NCBI RefSeq assembly: GCF_042665525.1 | Contig: NZ_JBHTCQ010000002.1 | Span: 682,001 to 746,000 of the forward strand | Direction: 5' to 3' | Origin: Allobogoriella alba | GTDB lineage: Bacteria; Actinomycetota; Actinomycetes; Actinomycetales; Actinomycetaceae | DNA length: 64,000 nucleotides | Part shown: positions 8,701-17,002 of the stretch, piece after piece | Numbering within the stretch: position 1 is the stretch's first letter | How the letters are laid out: each line of letters starts with the position of its first letter | Notes under the pieces: model-generated | What the model saw: only the letters and a program-made list of their open reading frames with translations | What the model was told of the DNA's origin: nothing | The model's database searches: none | Made by a program: the position numbers and the translations under genes

Positions 8701-8801
8701 TCCTCGGCCACGAGCCGGGCGGGCGGCTCGACCTGGAGGAGCGGTGGTTGCGCACCGCGAGGAGGGCCCGCGCCGCGGCCGAAGAGCTTTTCTACGGCTG
8801 A
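5757..8801 (+). CDS. glnE: Bifunctional glutamine synthetase adenylyltransferase / adenylyl-removing enzyme
   Basis: Controls glutamine synthetase by adding or removing AMP on its regulatory Tyr. The 1014-residue protein has two nucleotidyltransferase domains, each with a glycine motif followed by Asp-x-Asp: GMGKTGGRELNYISDVDVVY near residue 226 (deadenylylation half) and AMGRLGGREMGYVSDADVLF near residue 731 (adenylylation half). Each is followed by a helical regulatory segment with KLGxGGLxDVExTVQLLQL. The length is typical of actinobacterial GlnE. The start at 5757 was chosen because homology begins there and it follows glnA2 closely; an upstream reading would overlap glnA2 by about 480 bases. 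The 3' end overlaps the opposite-strand transglycosylase gene by 10 bp. Confidence 0.95.
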   Translation: MTRQVSRTTTLRRLGFADAEIAVGRLEDPALATHVARATGAGASLEEALGRVADPDLALLALLRLAEAAAQGPAEEPLGRLLVEDGEPRRRLLAVLGLSTALGNALVARPEAVELLLDHPGERSVLTHRDGEVRADALRAVGADPDHVAPVAGLGGEDGVAALRRAYRRRLLQIAADDLTCPDPLEAFPQVASAIADAVAAALEAALAVARADVPRSEQARLAVIGMGKTGGRELNYISDVDVVYVVEPAEGAQEAEALRVGTSLATALARNVSAVGTEPALWPLDANLRPEGKDGPLVRTLASHVTYYERWAKGWEFQALLKARPVAGDVELGRAYCDAVAPLVFHAVEKERFVEDSQAMRRRVEAHIPAAEADRQLKLGAGGLRDVEFTVQLLQLVHGRTDPSIRSGTTLDGLAQLAAGEYVARDDAELLDHHYRFLRVLEHRIQLHRLRRSHLVPTAQEDLRRLGRAMRVDGVQGADSLTARLRQVRREVRHLHEEIFYRPLLPLTARLSTSDVSLAPEAARARLAAIGYHDPAGALHHIAALTEGISRAASIQRQLLPVMLGWFAEGPAPDAGLLAFRKLSEVIGGTPWYLKLLRDSGEMPRRLAQVLSTSRYVADALGRLPEAVAWLDEVGELSPRTPEGLAAELKALQARRSDPFEKVLAGRYLRRRGLLRAAIGDVLGMGEPTRSAALITEAADVALQGALRVAVAEATAQAGLDSPPSRYLVVAMGRLGGREMGYVSDADVLFVHDPLPDADEELATRVALEVASRVRSSLQQAATEPVLEVDADLRPEGRNGPLTRSLASYAEYYERWVEPWERQALLRARPVAGDAELAARFEAMIDPLRYPEGGLPDTQVRELRRIKARVESERMPRGVAPSRHVKLGPGGLSDVEWTVQLLQLRHGGAVPELRTTGTLGALDALRAAELVPAEQTALLAEAWLLASRIRDAIVLGSGRTSGRRADVLPHEVGELEVVARILGHEPGGRLDLEERWLRTARRARAAAEELFYG

Positions 8802-10426
8802 TCGAGGGCGTGCTCGCCGACGGCCTCGACACGAAGGACCTCGTGGTCGACGGTCCCGGTCACGGTCACCTCCGTGGACTCCAGCCCGGCCAGCTCGTTG
8901 CCGAGGGTCTCGACCGTGCCGTCGCCGTCCAGGTCAGCGGGCGCCGACCTGGAGGTGTCAGCGACATGCACCGCGCTGCCGCCGACCGTCCAGCCGCCGC
9001 CGGCCACGCGGGCAAGCTCGCCCGTCAGGGTCTCTCGGACGGGTTCGGCGGGACCCTCGTCCGGTGTGCTGCCCGTCTCCTCGTCCGTGGGCTGCTCGCC
9101 CTCGATGGGTGTGGCCGCGGGCTGCTCGTCCGTGGGCGGCTCGTCCTCGGTGGGGGCGGTCCCGGGCTGCTCGTCCGTGGGCGGCTCGTCCTCGGTGGGT
9201 GTGGCCGCGGGCTGCTCGTCCGTGGGCGGCTCGTCCTCGGTGGGTGTGGCCGCGGGCTGCTCGTCCGTGGGCGGCTCGCCCTCGGTGGGGGCGGTCCCGG
9301 GCTGCTCGTCCGTGGGCGGCTCGCCCTCGGTGGGGGTGGTCCCGGGCTGCTCGTCCGGCTGAGGGGTCGAGGGCTCGCTCGGCTCGGCGGGTGGTGTCGG
9401 GCTCTCGGACGGGTCCGGTTCGGCGGGTCTGTCGTCACGGGGCGTCTCGCGCCCGTGCAACCGGCCCGGCTCGTCCCGCGGTGCCGGCCGGTCCGACGGC
9501 CCCGGTTCATCCTGCGGCCCGTTCTCCCGGCCGCTGTTCTCCCGGCCGCCGAGGGCGCCGCCGACACTGGTGCCGGGCACGTCGGGCCCGGATGCTGTCG
9601 GGCCCACCGGGAGTGTGGGAGTCGTCCCGGTCCGGTAACGCTCCATGAGCGCCAGGACCAGGTCGGCGTAGGCGTCCGAGTGGTTGTAGCGCAGCACCGC
9701 GGCGCGCAGGTCCGCGGGATCGGACAGGTCGGCGTCGCCGGCGCAGAGGTAGACGGCGGCGCCGAGCGCGGCGTCGTGGATGTCGTTCGGGTCGCTGACC
9801 CCGTTGCCGTCGCCGTCGGACGCGACGGCCGCCCAGGTCGAGGGGATGAACTGCATCGGGCCCACGGCACGGTCCCAGACCGTGTCGCCGTCGTACGCGC
9901 CACCGTCGGTGTCGCGGATCGCTGCGACGGGGCCGACGCCGTTCAGCGGCAGGCCGAGGATGCGCGGCGAGGTGAGGCCGTCGGCGCCGACCACCGCACC
10001 GCCGTACCGTCCGTGGTTCGACTCGACCTGGCCGATCGCGGCCAGCAGCGTCCAGTCCAGGTGGCAACCCGGGTCGAGCCGGGCGAGGTCGGAGGCTGCG
10101 TCGCGGTACGCCTGCAGGACGACCGCAGGAACGCCGCCGGATGCGGTCGCCGACCCGGCCGTGATGACCTCGGAGGTCGTGCGCCCGGGCTCCCGTGCGT
10201 GCCCACGACTGACGGTGACGGTCACCGCCCACCCGTTCTGCGAGTCGACCCAGTCGGCGTGGGGCGTGGTGCGGACGGGAGTGCTGACCGGCGCGGGCTC
10301 GACATCGCGTGGTCCGTCCGGTCGTGAGGCGCCCGTCCCGGCGTCGGGCGCCCACGCCGACGCCGGGAGGGGCAGCAGGACTGCCAGGCTCAGCACGATG
10401 CCGACGATCCGTGACTTCGCGCCCAT
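8792..10426 (-). CDS. Secreted lytic transglycosylase with Pro/Glu/Thr repeat linker
   Basis: A 544-residue exported protein. A signal peptide is clear (GAKSR, hydrophobic core, ASA cleavage site near residue 24). Residues about 95-270 form an MltB/SLT_2-type transglycosylase domain: AAIGQVESNHGRYGG contains the catalytic Glu, then RAVGPMQFIPSTWAAVASDGDG and AAVYLCAGDADLS. Next is a Pro-rich stretch and six 15-residue repeats built on PTDEQPAATPTEDEP (about 360-450), then a small C-terminal domain of unknown type. It probably cleaves peptidoglycan outside the membrane, with the repeats as a wall-spanning spacer. The ATG at 10426 follows GGGGAGG. It is convergent with glnE and overlaps it by 10 bp. 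Confidence 0.88.
   Translation of the reverse strand: MGAKSRIVGIVLSLAVLLPLPASAWAPDAGTGASRPDGPRDVEPAPVSTPVRTTPHADWVDSQNGWAVTVTVSRGHAREPGRTTSEVITAGSATASGGVPAVVLQAYRDAASDLARLDPGCHLDWTLLAAIGQVESNHGRYGGAVVGADGLTSPRILGLPLNGVGPVAAIRDTDGGAYDGDTVWDRAVGPMQFIPSTWAAVASDGDGNGVSDPNDIHDAALGAAVYLCAGDADLSDPADLRAAVLRYNHSDAYADLVLALMERYRTGTTPTLPVGPTASGPDVPGTSVGGALGGRENSGRENGPQDEPGPSDRPAPRDEPGRLHGRETPRDDRPAEPDPSESPTPPAEPSEPSTPQPDEQPGTTPTEGEPPTDEQPGTAPTEGEPPTDEQPAATPTEDEPPTDEQPAATPTEDEPPTDEQPGTAPTEDEPPTDEQPAATPIEGEQPTDEETGSTPDEGPAEPVRETLTGELARVAGGGWTVGGSAVHVADTSRSAPADLDGDGTVETLGNELAGLESTEVTVTGTVDHEVLRVEAVGEHALDQP
9076..9357. repeat. 45-bp tandem repeat array inside the transglycosylase gene
   Basis: Five full 45-bp units begin at 9121, 9166, 9211, 9256 and 9301. 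A diverged unit lies at 9076-9120 and a partial copy at 9346-9357. Units alternate between two sub-types (one coding PAATPTEDEP, the other PGTAPTE). The period is a whole number of codons, so copy number can change without frameshift. Confidence 0.93.
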
Positions 10427-10686
10427 CGGTTGGCCTCCCCGTCGAGCTTCCGCGAGTCCAGTTCGACCGTAGACCCAGGTCAACCGGCCTGCCACAGGAA
10501 CGGACCACCCACAGGCGGCATGCCACCCCGTCGGCTACGTCTCGGCCGGGCACGGATCACTGCGCCCAGACGCTGTCTCTCCTGCATGGCCCGAATCAGG
10601 GGTGATGTCCGTGACCTCCCCGATGTCGCGGCAGCTCGTACGGCGCACGCTGGTGAGCTCAGGTCCGCGAGTGTGAGGAGTGCACC

Positions 10687-10956
10687 ATGCTGATGCCGAC
10701 CCTCTCGGTGACGGCGATCGGTCTCGTCGTCGCGGCAGTCTGGATGATCCGCGGCCGGCCGGCCACCGCCACGCTGCTGAAGGGTCTCGTCGGCGCCTGG
10801 CTGGGTTTCCTGGCCGGCGCGCTGGTAGGCGTGGTCTTCGACGTCGTCCTGCTCGACGGCATCTATGTGGCGTTGTTCGGCCACGCCTTTGCCGTGGTCG
10901 GGGCGGTGCTCGTCGTCATCCGGAGGCCTGCTGTCACCGATGAGACCAGCGGATAG
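10687..10956 (+). CDS. Small membrane protein, unknown function
   Basis: An 89-residue, very hydrophobic protein with about three membrane helices: TLSVTAIGLVVAAVWMI, a glycine-rich LVGAWLGFLAGALVGVVF, and FAVVGAVLVVI. The Gly-rich central helix with GxxxG spacing suggests tight helix packing. A GAGGAG site lies six bases before the ATG. I do not recognise a family. The neighbours (transglycosylase, unknown membrane protein) do not define a role. The hydrophobic pattern and RBS support it being a real gene. Confidence 0.7.
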   Translation: MLMPTLSVTAIGLVVAAVWMIRGRPATATLLKGLVGAWLGFLAGALVGVVFDVVLLDGIYVALFGHAFAVVGAVLVVIRRPAVTDETSG

Positions 10957-10959
10957 GCT
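10931..10959 (+). promoter_or_regulatory. Promoter for the 28-codon leaderless ORF
   Basis: CTGTCA (10931-10936), a 17-base spacer, and TAGGCT (10954-10959). The GTG of the small ORF starts eight bases after the -10 box. The elements overlap the 3' end of the 89-residue gene. Confidence 0.45.
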
Positions 10960-10966
10960 GCCGAGG

Positions 10967-11053
10967 GTGACCTCCGATGGTGCCGCCGGCGGCGACGACT
11001 CTGGCGATGACACACCGGGGCGGGGGAGCTTCGGCTGGGCGGCATACACCTGA
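10967..11053 (+). CDS. Candidate leaderless small protein, 28 residues
   Basis: GTG start, 28 codons, TGA at 11051-11053. The peptide is acidic and glycine-rich, then ends in GRGSFGWAAYT. Upstream there is a plausible promoter (CTGTCA, 17 bases, TAGGCT) with a seven-base gap to the start, the same TAGGCT-N7-GTG arrangement seen at the M20 peptidase gene (31737). There is no SD. It ends two bases before the convergent stop at 11056. I do not recognise a family. It could also be non-coding sequence under a promoter that drives antisense RNA into the 467-residue gene. Confidence 0.4.
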   Translation: MTSDGAAGGDDSGDDTPGRGSFGWAAYT

Positions 11054-11055
11054 GG

Positions 11056-12459
11056 TCATCGCTCGGGGGCGGTCCGGGCCTCCTTGGGCGTGAGCGAGGG
11101 ACCGATCGAGGCCGGGTCAGGCTTCTTCTTGCCGTCTTCGCCGACCATGCGTGGTGCCGGTTTGACGGGCCAGCGCTCGACGACGCGGCAACGCAGGTCG
11201 TGCCCGTGGATGGCGGCGCCGGCGTTCCACAGGATGGCGAGCAGGACGACGGCGACCGAGACGACCAGGGTGATCTGCGCCTGCGTCACGAGACCACCGA
11301 ACGTCTCACGGGCGCCGCCGTAGAGCGTCGCGACGTCCTCCATGCCTCCGGTGCCGAGGCTGTGGACCGCCCACCCGAACGTGACGCCCAGCGACGCGAC
11401 GACGGTCAGGGCCTGAGCGAGCACCACGGGCTGTCGAGCGGCGTACTTCTGCAGCAGGGCGCCGGGCGGCCGAGGTGCCTCCGGGTCGTTCAGCGCGTCG
11501 GTCAGGATCGCCCGCTCGCCCTGCTGGACCGCGGACCCGGCGAAGTACCCGAGGATGGCGAGCACGACGCCGACGCCCATGAGGGCTGCGAAGAGCCAGA
11601 TGCCGACGTCGAGCACAGCCTCGATCCCGGCGGCGTGGTCCACCCGTGGGCCGGCCTCGGTCGTCGAGCGATGCGGGTGGGTGACGAACAGCCACAGCTG
11701 TAGGAGGCCGAAGCCGAGGCCGAGGCACGTTGCTGCGGCAACCTCGTATCGCGTCGCCACCGTCTTCCGCCGACGGAGCGTGTCCGGGAGCCCCGCCCCG
11801 TCCGCGTTCGTCCGGGAGGGTGCGGGTGCCGCACGGTTCCACGCCGCTCGCTCCTCGACGGTGGTCCAGTGCGCCGCGATCGCGAGTCGCCGACGGCGGT
11901 AGGCAGGCCGGCCGAGGAGTGAGAGGACGACCAGCAGGCCGCAGGCTCCGGTCACCGCGACGATGGTCGCGAGGAACTCCATCTCGCTGTCGTTGACGGT
12001 GAAGGCGGCGACGACGCAGAACAACAGTCCGAGCCCTGCGAGGCAGACCGAGAAGAGGAAGAAGGCGAAGAACGGCGGTTCGGCCGCCACGAGGTCGACC
12101 TGGCTCGGATGGGGCACGGCGGTGCGTGGGGCGCCGCGTGCTGCTGCCCGGGCGAGGGCTCGGGAGGTGATCGTCTCGCGCAGTGCGAACAGGACCGTGG
12201 TCAGCAGCCCCACTCCGAAGGGCAGGGCGAGCACGGGCGCCGCCGCGGCGCGCGCGAGCTGGTCCAGTGCCGTGCTCGTGCCCGGATCTAGCACCCCCTC
12301 CTCGGCGACCAACCCGACTGCGAGCATGAGCAGGAACGCCAGCCCGGTGCCGAGAAGGAACGGAATGAGCGCGTTGATCGCCGCGTTCACCAGCTCGCCG
12401 ACGAGCCCGACCGGGTAGACGCGCCAGTGTGGACGGTCAGGGTGGGGCGGCTGGGTCAC
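11056..12459 (-). CDS. Multi-pass membrane protein, unknown function
   Basis: A 467-residue protein with roughly eight hydrophobic helices: two near residues 22-100, two near 135-190, and four between about 245 and 420. Soluble loops lie between them, including a charged loop with WTTVEERAAWNRAAPA, and there is a Lys/Pro-rich cytoplasmic tail (KKKPDPASIG). No catalytic or transporter motif was recognised. The GTG start gives VTQPPHPDRPHW. It stands alone, convergent with the small ORF at 10967 and divergent from the YjbR gene. It has no counterpart I recall in the otherwise conserved gene order, so it is probably lineage-specific. Confidence 0.75.
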   Translation of the reverse strand: MTQPPHPDRPHWRVYPVGLVGELVNAAINALIPFLLGTGLAFLLMLAVGLVAEEGVLDPGTSTALDQLARAAAAPVLALPFGVGLLTTVLFALRETITSRALARAAARGAPRTAVPHPSQVDLVAAEPPFFAFFLFSVCLAGLGLLFCVVAAFTVNDSEMEFLATIVAVTGACGLLVVLSLLGRPAYRRRRLAIAAHWTTVEERAAWNRAAPAPSRTNADGAGLPDTLRRRKTVATRYEVAAATCLGLGFGLLQLWLFVTHPHRSTTEAGPRVDHAAGIEAVLDVGIWLFAALMGVGVVLAILGYFAGSAVQQGERAILTDALNDPEAPRPPGALLQKYAARQPVVLAQALTVVASLGVTFGWAVHSLGTGGMEDVATLYGGARETFGGLVTQAQITLVVSVAVVLLAILWNAGAAIHGHDLRCRVVERWPVKPAPRMVGEDGKKKPDPASIGPSLTPKEARTAPER

Positions 12460-12616
12460 GGTTGTGGTTCCTGCTCGGTGGGCCTCGGGCAGAGCAGACT
12501 ATGCAGTGCACCGGTCCGAACGGCAAGGGCCTGCGACTGCGCGGTCGCGGGACCATGGCCGAGGCATGCACACCGCCGCCGGGGCAGAACCCGGCGACCC
12601 CCGGGAAGGAGAGTCC

Positions 12617-12997
12617 GTGGACCTGCTAGCCCTGCAACACCGGGCCGCCGAACGCGCCGAGGAGCTGCCCGGTTCCGAGCTGACCCACCCCTTCGGCCCG
12701 GACTGGGACGTCTGGAAGGTCCGGCAGAAGGTCTTCATGCTCCAGACCGACATCACCGGCGAACCGCTGGTCATCCTCAAGGCCATCCCCGAGGACGCCC
12801 GGGAGCTGCGTGAGACCCACACCCACGTCACGGCCGGCTATCACATGAACAAGAGGCACTGGATCACCCTGCACGCCGGCGGCGACGTCGACGCCGACCT
12901 CGCCGCGGAGCTGGTGACGGAGTCCTATCTGCTGGTGGTCCGGAAGAACGTGCCGCGACGGGAACGGCCGGTGGACCCGGAGACCTTCGGCCGCTGA
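12617..12997 (+). CDS. MmcQ/YjbR family protein
   Basis: A 126-residue protein with the YjbR/MmcQ double-wing fold landmarks: ELPGSELTHPFGPDWDVWKV, KVFMLQT, LVILKA, VTAGYHMNKRHWITL and a C-terminal ESYLLVVRKNVPRR. The fold resembles DNA-binding domains, but the cellular role of the family is unknown. GTG at 12617 was chosen because AAGGAGAG sits just upstream; the longer frame from 12464 has no such site and adds unconserved residues. Confidence 0.85.
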   Translation: MDLLALQHRAAERAEELPGSELTHPFGPDWDVWKVRQKVFMLQTDITGEPLVILKAIPEDARELRETHTHVTAGYHMNKRHWITLHAGGDVDADLAAELVTESYLLVVRKNVPRRERPVDPETFGR

Positions 12998-13061
12998 GGC
13001 GCTCCGGAGGCGCCCCGGCACGAGAGGCGCCATCGGACGCCTTCCAGGAGTCGACATCGTC

Positions 13062-13085
13062 CTGGTGCCAGGTCTGGTGCCAGGT
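13062..13085. repeat. Perfect 12-bp tandem repeat
   Basis: CTGGTGCCAGGT occurs twice back to back (13062-13073, 13074-13085). Each copy contains the palindrome CTGG-TG-CCAG. It lies in the 215-bp gap between the YjbR gene and glnA1. Function unknown; a protein-binding site is possible. Confidence 0.6.
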
Positions 13086-13118
13086 TCGGGCCACCGGCTT
13101 CTGCGACACACACAACCA

Positions 13119-13178
13119 AGAACGGCGACTGACGCTGGAAGACGTCGAGAGACGTCTCCGCAGGTCAGCCGCCGTTCT
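13119..13178. terminator. Long imperfect hairpin between convergent genes
   Basis: A 60-base near-palindrome: AGAACGGCG pairs with CGCCGTTCT at the ends, CTGAC with GTCAG next, CTG with CAG after that, and AGACGTC-GAGA-GACGTCT closes the tip. It sits downstream of both the YjbR gene (+) and glnA1 (-), so a bidirectional terminator is the simplest reading. No T-run follows on either strand. A degenerate mobile-element remnant is an alternative. Confidence 0.5.
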
Positions 13179-13212
13179 CGGCAACTACTGAGAGGGGTTG
13201 GAGAGCCCCGGA

Positions 13213-14637
<1,425 letters not shown>

Positions 14638-14715
14638 CCGATAGCTCCTTGAGGGTGGGGTCCAGGGGACGGCCAGGATCTCGGCTTGCGAACATCCCGA
14701 CGCTAGCCCGGGGCA

Positions 14716-14753
14716 GTTACCCCAGTGTCACCCGGATGTGTCAGGCACGTTAC
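14716..14753 (-). promoter_or_regulatory. Four-box GlnR-type operator upstream of glnA
   Basis: On the glnA strand the order is GTAAC-N6-GACAC-N6-GTGAC-N6-GTAAC, with an exact 11-bp period (plus-strand 5-mers at 14716, 14727, 14738 and 14749). This matches the known actinobacterial GlnR pattern of alternating gTnAC and GaAAC boxes with six-base spacers. GlnR is an OmpR-type global nitrogen regulator. Binding itself is inferred. Confidence 0.7.
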
Positions 14754-14800
14754 GTCCGTCCATCCTCCGACCATCGCGGACGCCCGGTTAGGCTCGTGCG

Positions 14801-15157
14801 GTGCCCGATCCCGAGCTCCCGCCCACGGCCGGCCCGCTGCGGCGGCTCGTTGGTCTTGCCATCGACTGGGCGCTCGCCTCGGTGCTCAGCGCGGGCTTCT
14901 TCGATCTGGCTCCGATGGCGACACTCGGGATCTTCGCCCTCATGACCGTCGCCACGGTGGCCGTCTTCAGCGCGAGCCCGGGGCACCTGGTCGCCGGCCT
15001 GGCGGTCCGCACGCCGGGCCGAGGTCCCGCCGGGCCGGTGCGGGCCCTGATCCGGACCGTGCTGCTGTGCCTCGTGATCCCCGCCGTCGTGTGGACCGGG
15101 GACGGCCGCGGCCTGCACGACGTCGCCGCCGGCACCACGATCACGAAGATCCGGTAG
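14801..15157 (+). CDS. RDD-family membrane protein
   Basis: A 118-residue protein with an RDD-type pattern: RRLVGLAIDWALAS at the first helix, SPGHLVAGLAVRTPG in the loop, and DGRGLHDVAAGTTI at the C-terminus. Three hydrophobic helices are seen. RDD proteins are poorly characterised membrane proteins, some linked to transport. The GTG start has TAGGCT (14789-14794) six bases upstream and no SD, so it looks leaderless. It is divergent from glnA1, as is the mycobacterial counterpart as I recall it. Confidence 0.85.
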   Translation: MPDPELPPTAGPLRRLVGLAIDWALASVLSAGFFDLAPMATLGIFALMTVATVAVFSASPGHLVAGLAVRTPGRGPAGPVRALIRTVLLCLVIPAVVWTGDGRGLHDVAAGTTITKIR

Positions 15158-15225
15158 CAGACCTACCCTCACGCTCCGCTCCGGCCGGGTGCTCGTTCCT
15201 CGCCCCCAACCTCCGCTCGCGTTCG

Positions 15226-15951
15226 TCAGCGACCCTTGAGCGCCTTCCGGTCGGGCCGCGCCCGCATGGGGTCCACACCCTTCGGCACCGGCAGCTTCGC
15301 GCTCCCGAGCGCCTGCATGCGCTTGGCGACCTGCGCGACCTCAGCGGAGGTGAGCCGCTTGGGCAGGCGCTGCACGGTGCGGATGAGCTTGCCGATCGGC
15401 ACCTGTCCGTCGTCGTTGCCGTACTGGACCAGGTGGACCGGCACGTTCGGGGCGACCCGCGAGACCTTGCGCTTCTCGTCGTTCAGCATCCGGTTCACCC
15501 GGTGGCTCGGACCCTCGGAGATCAGCACGATCCCGGGCCGGCCGATCATCCGGAAGACCACGTCCTGCGTCCGGGGGTTGACCGCGACCGGCTCCTCCTC
15601 GAGGTTCCAGCCGCGCCGGATCTGGCCGAGCACCGCGCCGACGGCCCCGGGGCGGCCGTCGATCTGCTTGTAGCTGGCCTTCCGGACCTGCACCGCGAGG
15701 ATGACCATCATGAGGGTCACCGACAGCAGGAGCCCGAAGAAGCTCATGTAGATCGGGTGACCCCAGGCGAAGCCGATGGCCAGCGCCGCGCCCATGACGA
15801 GGACGAACGTGCCGATCAGCAGCCAGGTGATGGACGGGTAGACCTGCCGCGTGAGCTTGTAGGCGTCACGGACGTTGTGGTACCAGCGCTGCTTCTTCTC
15901 CTTGGGTGCAGCGTCGCCGGTCGACTCGGAGTCAGACTTCGTTCGGGCCAT
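15226..15951 (-). CDS. DUF4191 membrane protein
   Basis: A 241-residue protein: a charged N-terminus, KQRWYHNVRDAYKLTRQVYP, two membrane helices (about residues 45-95), then a soluble domain with GQIRRGWNLEEEPVAVNPRT, RPGIVLISEGPSHRVNRML and VPIGKLIRTVQRLPKRL. This is the DUF4191 family, usually found beside lipA in actinobacteria. Function unknown. The ATG at 15951 is preferred over a TTG nine bases upstream because TATCCT (15960-15965) overlaps that TTG and places a leaderless start at the ATG. Confidence 0.88.
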   Translation of the reverse strand: MARTKSDSESTGDAAPKEKKQRWYHNVRDAYKLTRQVYPSITWLLIGTFVLVMGAALAIGFAWGHPIYMSFFGLLLSVTLMMVILAVQVRKASYKQIDGRPGAVGAVLGQIRRGWNLEEEPVAVNPRTQDVVFRMIGRPGIVLISEGPSHRVNRMLNDEKRKVSRVAPNVPVHLVQYGNDDGQVPIGKLIRTVQRLPKRLTSAEVAQVAKRMQALGSAKLPVPKGVDPMRARPDRKALKGR

Positions 15952-15969
15952 GATCCCCAAGGATACGTG

Positions 15970-16992
15970 TCACGAGCCGACCGGGACGCCCAGCCGGCTG
16001 ACGACGGAGCTCGCCTCCTGCCGGGAGGTCGTCTCCTCGGTGAGGTGCGCGAGCGCCTCGGGCACGGGACGGCCCTTCTTCGTCATCGCGCGAGCCCAGA
16101 GGCGCCCGGCCCGGTAGGACGAACGCACCATCGGTCCGGCCATGACGCCGAGGAAGCCGATCTCCTCGGCGATCTCGGAGAGCTCGACGAACTCCTCCGG
16201 CTTGACCCATCGCTCGACGGGGTGGTGCCGCACCGACGGGCGCAGGTACTGGTTGATGGTGAGCAGGTCGCAGCGGGCGTCGCGCAGCAGCTGCATCGCC
16301 TCGACGACCTCGTCGAACGTCTCACCCATGCCCAGCATGAGGTTGGACTTGGTCACCAGGCCTTCCTCGGCGGCCATCGTCAGCACCCGGAGGGACCGCT
16401 CGTAACGGAAGCCGGGTCGGATGCGGCGGAAGATGCGGGGCACCGTCTCGAGGTTGTGGGCGAGGACCTCCGGCCGCGAGGAGAAGACCTCGGCGAGCTG
16501 GTCCGGGTCGGCGTCGAAGTCCGGGATGAGCAGCTCCACGCCCGTCCCCGGGTTCTGCTCGTGGATCTGGCGCACCGTCTCCGCGTACAGCCAGGCCCCG
16601 CCGTCGTCCAGGTCGTCGCGGGCCACACCCGTGACCGTGGAGTACTTCAGGCCCATCTGCCTGACCGAGTCGGCGACCTTCATCGGCTCCATGCGGTCCA
16701 GCGGGGACGGCTTCCCGGTGTCGATCTGGCAGAAGTCGCAGCGACGGGTGCACTGCGAGCCACCGATGAGGAACGTCGCCTCGCGGTCCTCCCAGCACTC
16801 GAAGATGTTGGGACAGCCGGCCTCCTCGCACACCGTGTGCAGACCGCGACCGTGCACCAGCTGCTTGAGGTCCCGATACTCCGGACCCATCACGGCCTTG
16901 GTCTTGATCCACTCGGGCTTGCGCTCGATGGGCGTCTCCGCGTTACGTGCCTCGACGCGGAGCATCCTGCGGCCTTCGGGCTTGACGCTCAC
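15970..16992 (-). CDS. lipA: Lipoyl synthase
   Basis: Radical-SAM enzyme that inserts two sulfurs into protein-bound octanoyl groups. The 340-residue protein has both cluster motifs: the auxiliary CEEAGCPNIFEC and the radical-SAM CTRRCDFCQ. Further landmarks are KPEWIKTK, ATFLIGGSQ, TGVARDDLDDGG and the C-terminal VRSSYRAG. GTG start. The stop of lipB lies 10 bases upstream, and TAGGAT (17000-17005) inside the lipB end could give lipA its own leaderless transcript. The products serve SucB, encoded a few kilobases away. Confidence 0.97.
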   Translation of the reverse strand: MSVKPEGRRMLRVEARNAETPIERKPEWIKTKAVMGPEYRDLKQLVHGRGLHTVCEEAGCPNIFECWEDREATFLIGGSQCTRRCDFCQIDTGKPSPLDRMEPMKVADSVRQMGLKYSTVTGVARDDLDDGGAWLYAETVRQIHEQNPGTGVELLIPDFDADPDQLAEVFSSRPEVLAHNLETVPRIFRRIRPGFRYERSLRVLTMAAEEGLVTKSNLMLGMGETFDEVVEAMQLLRDARCDLLTINQYLRPSVRHHPVERWVKPEEFVELSEIAEEIGFLGVMAGPMVRSSYRAGRLWARAMTKKGRPVPEALAHLTEETTSRQEASSVVSRLGVPVGS

Positions 16993-17002
16993 CCTCGTGA
17001 TC

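Noticed and set aside
5943..8711. 922-codon minus-strand frame opposite glnE
   Set aside because: Arg/Gly/Pro/His-rich shadow of glnE, which has all the expected motifs on the plus strand.
9076..9357. Regular repeats resembling a CRISPR array
   Set aside because: Units are contiguous with no spacers, the period is a whole number of codons, and they code a Pro/Glu/Thr linker inside a gene.
10427..10686. A riboswitch or RNA gene in the 260-bp gap before the secreted transglycosylase
   Set aside because: No conserved riboswitch core, tRNA-like cloverleaf or strong hairpin is visible; I see nothing definable there.
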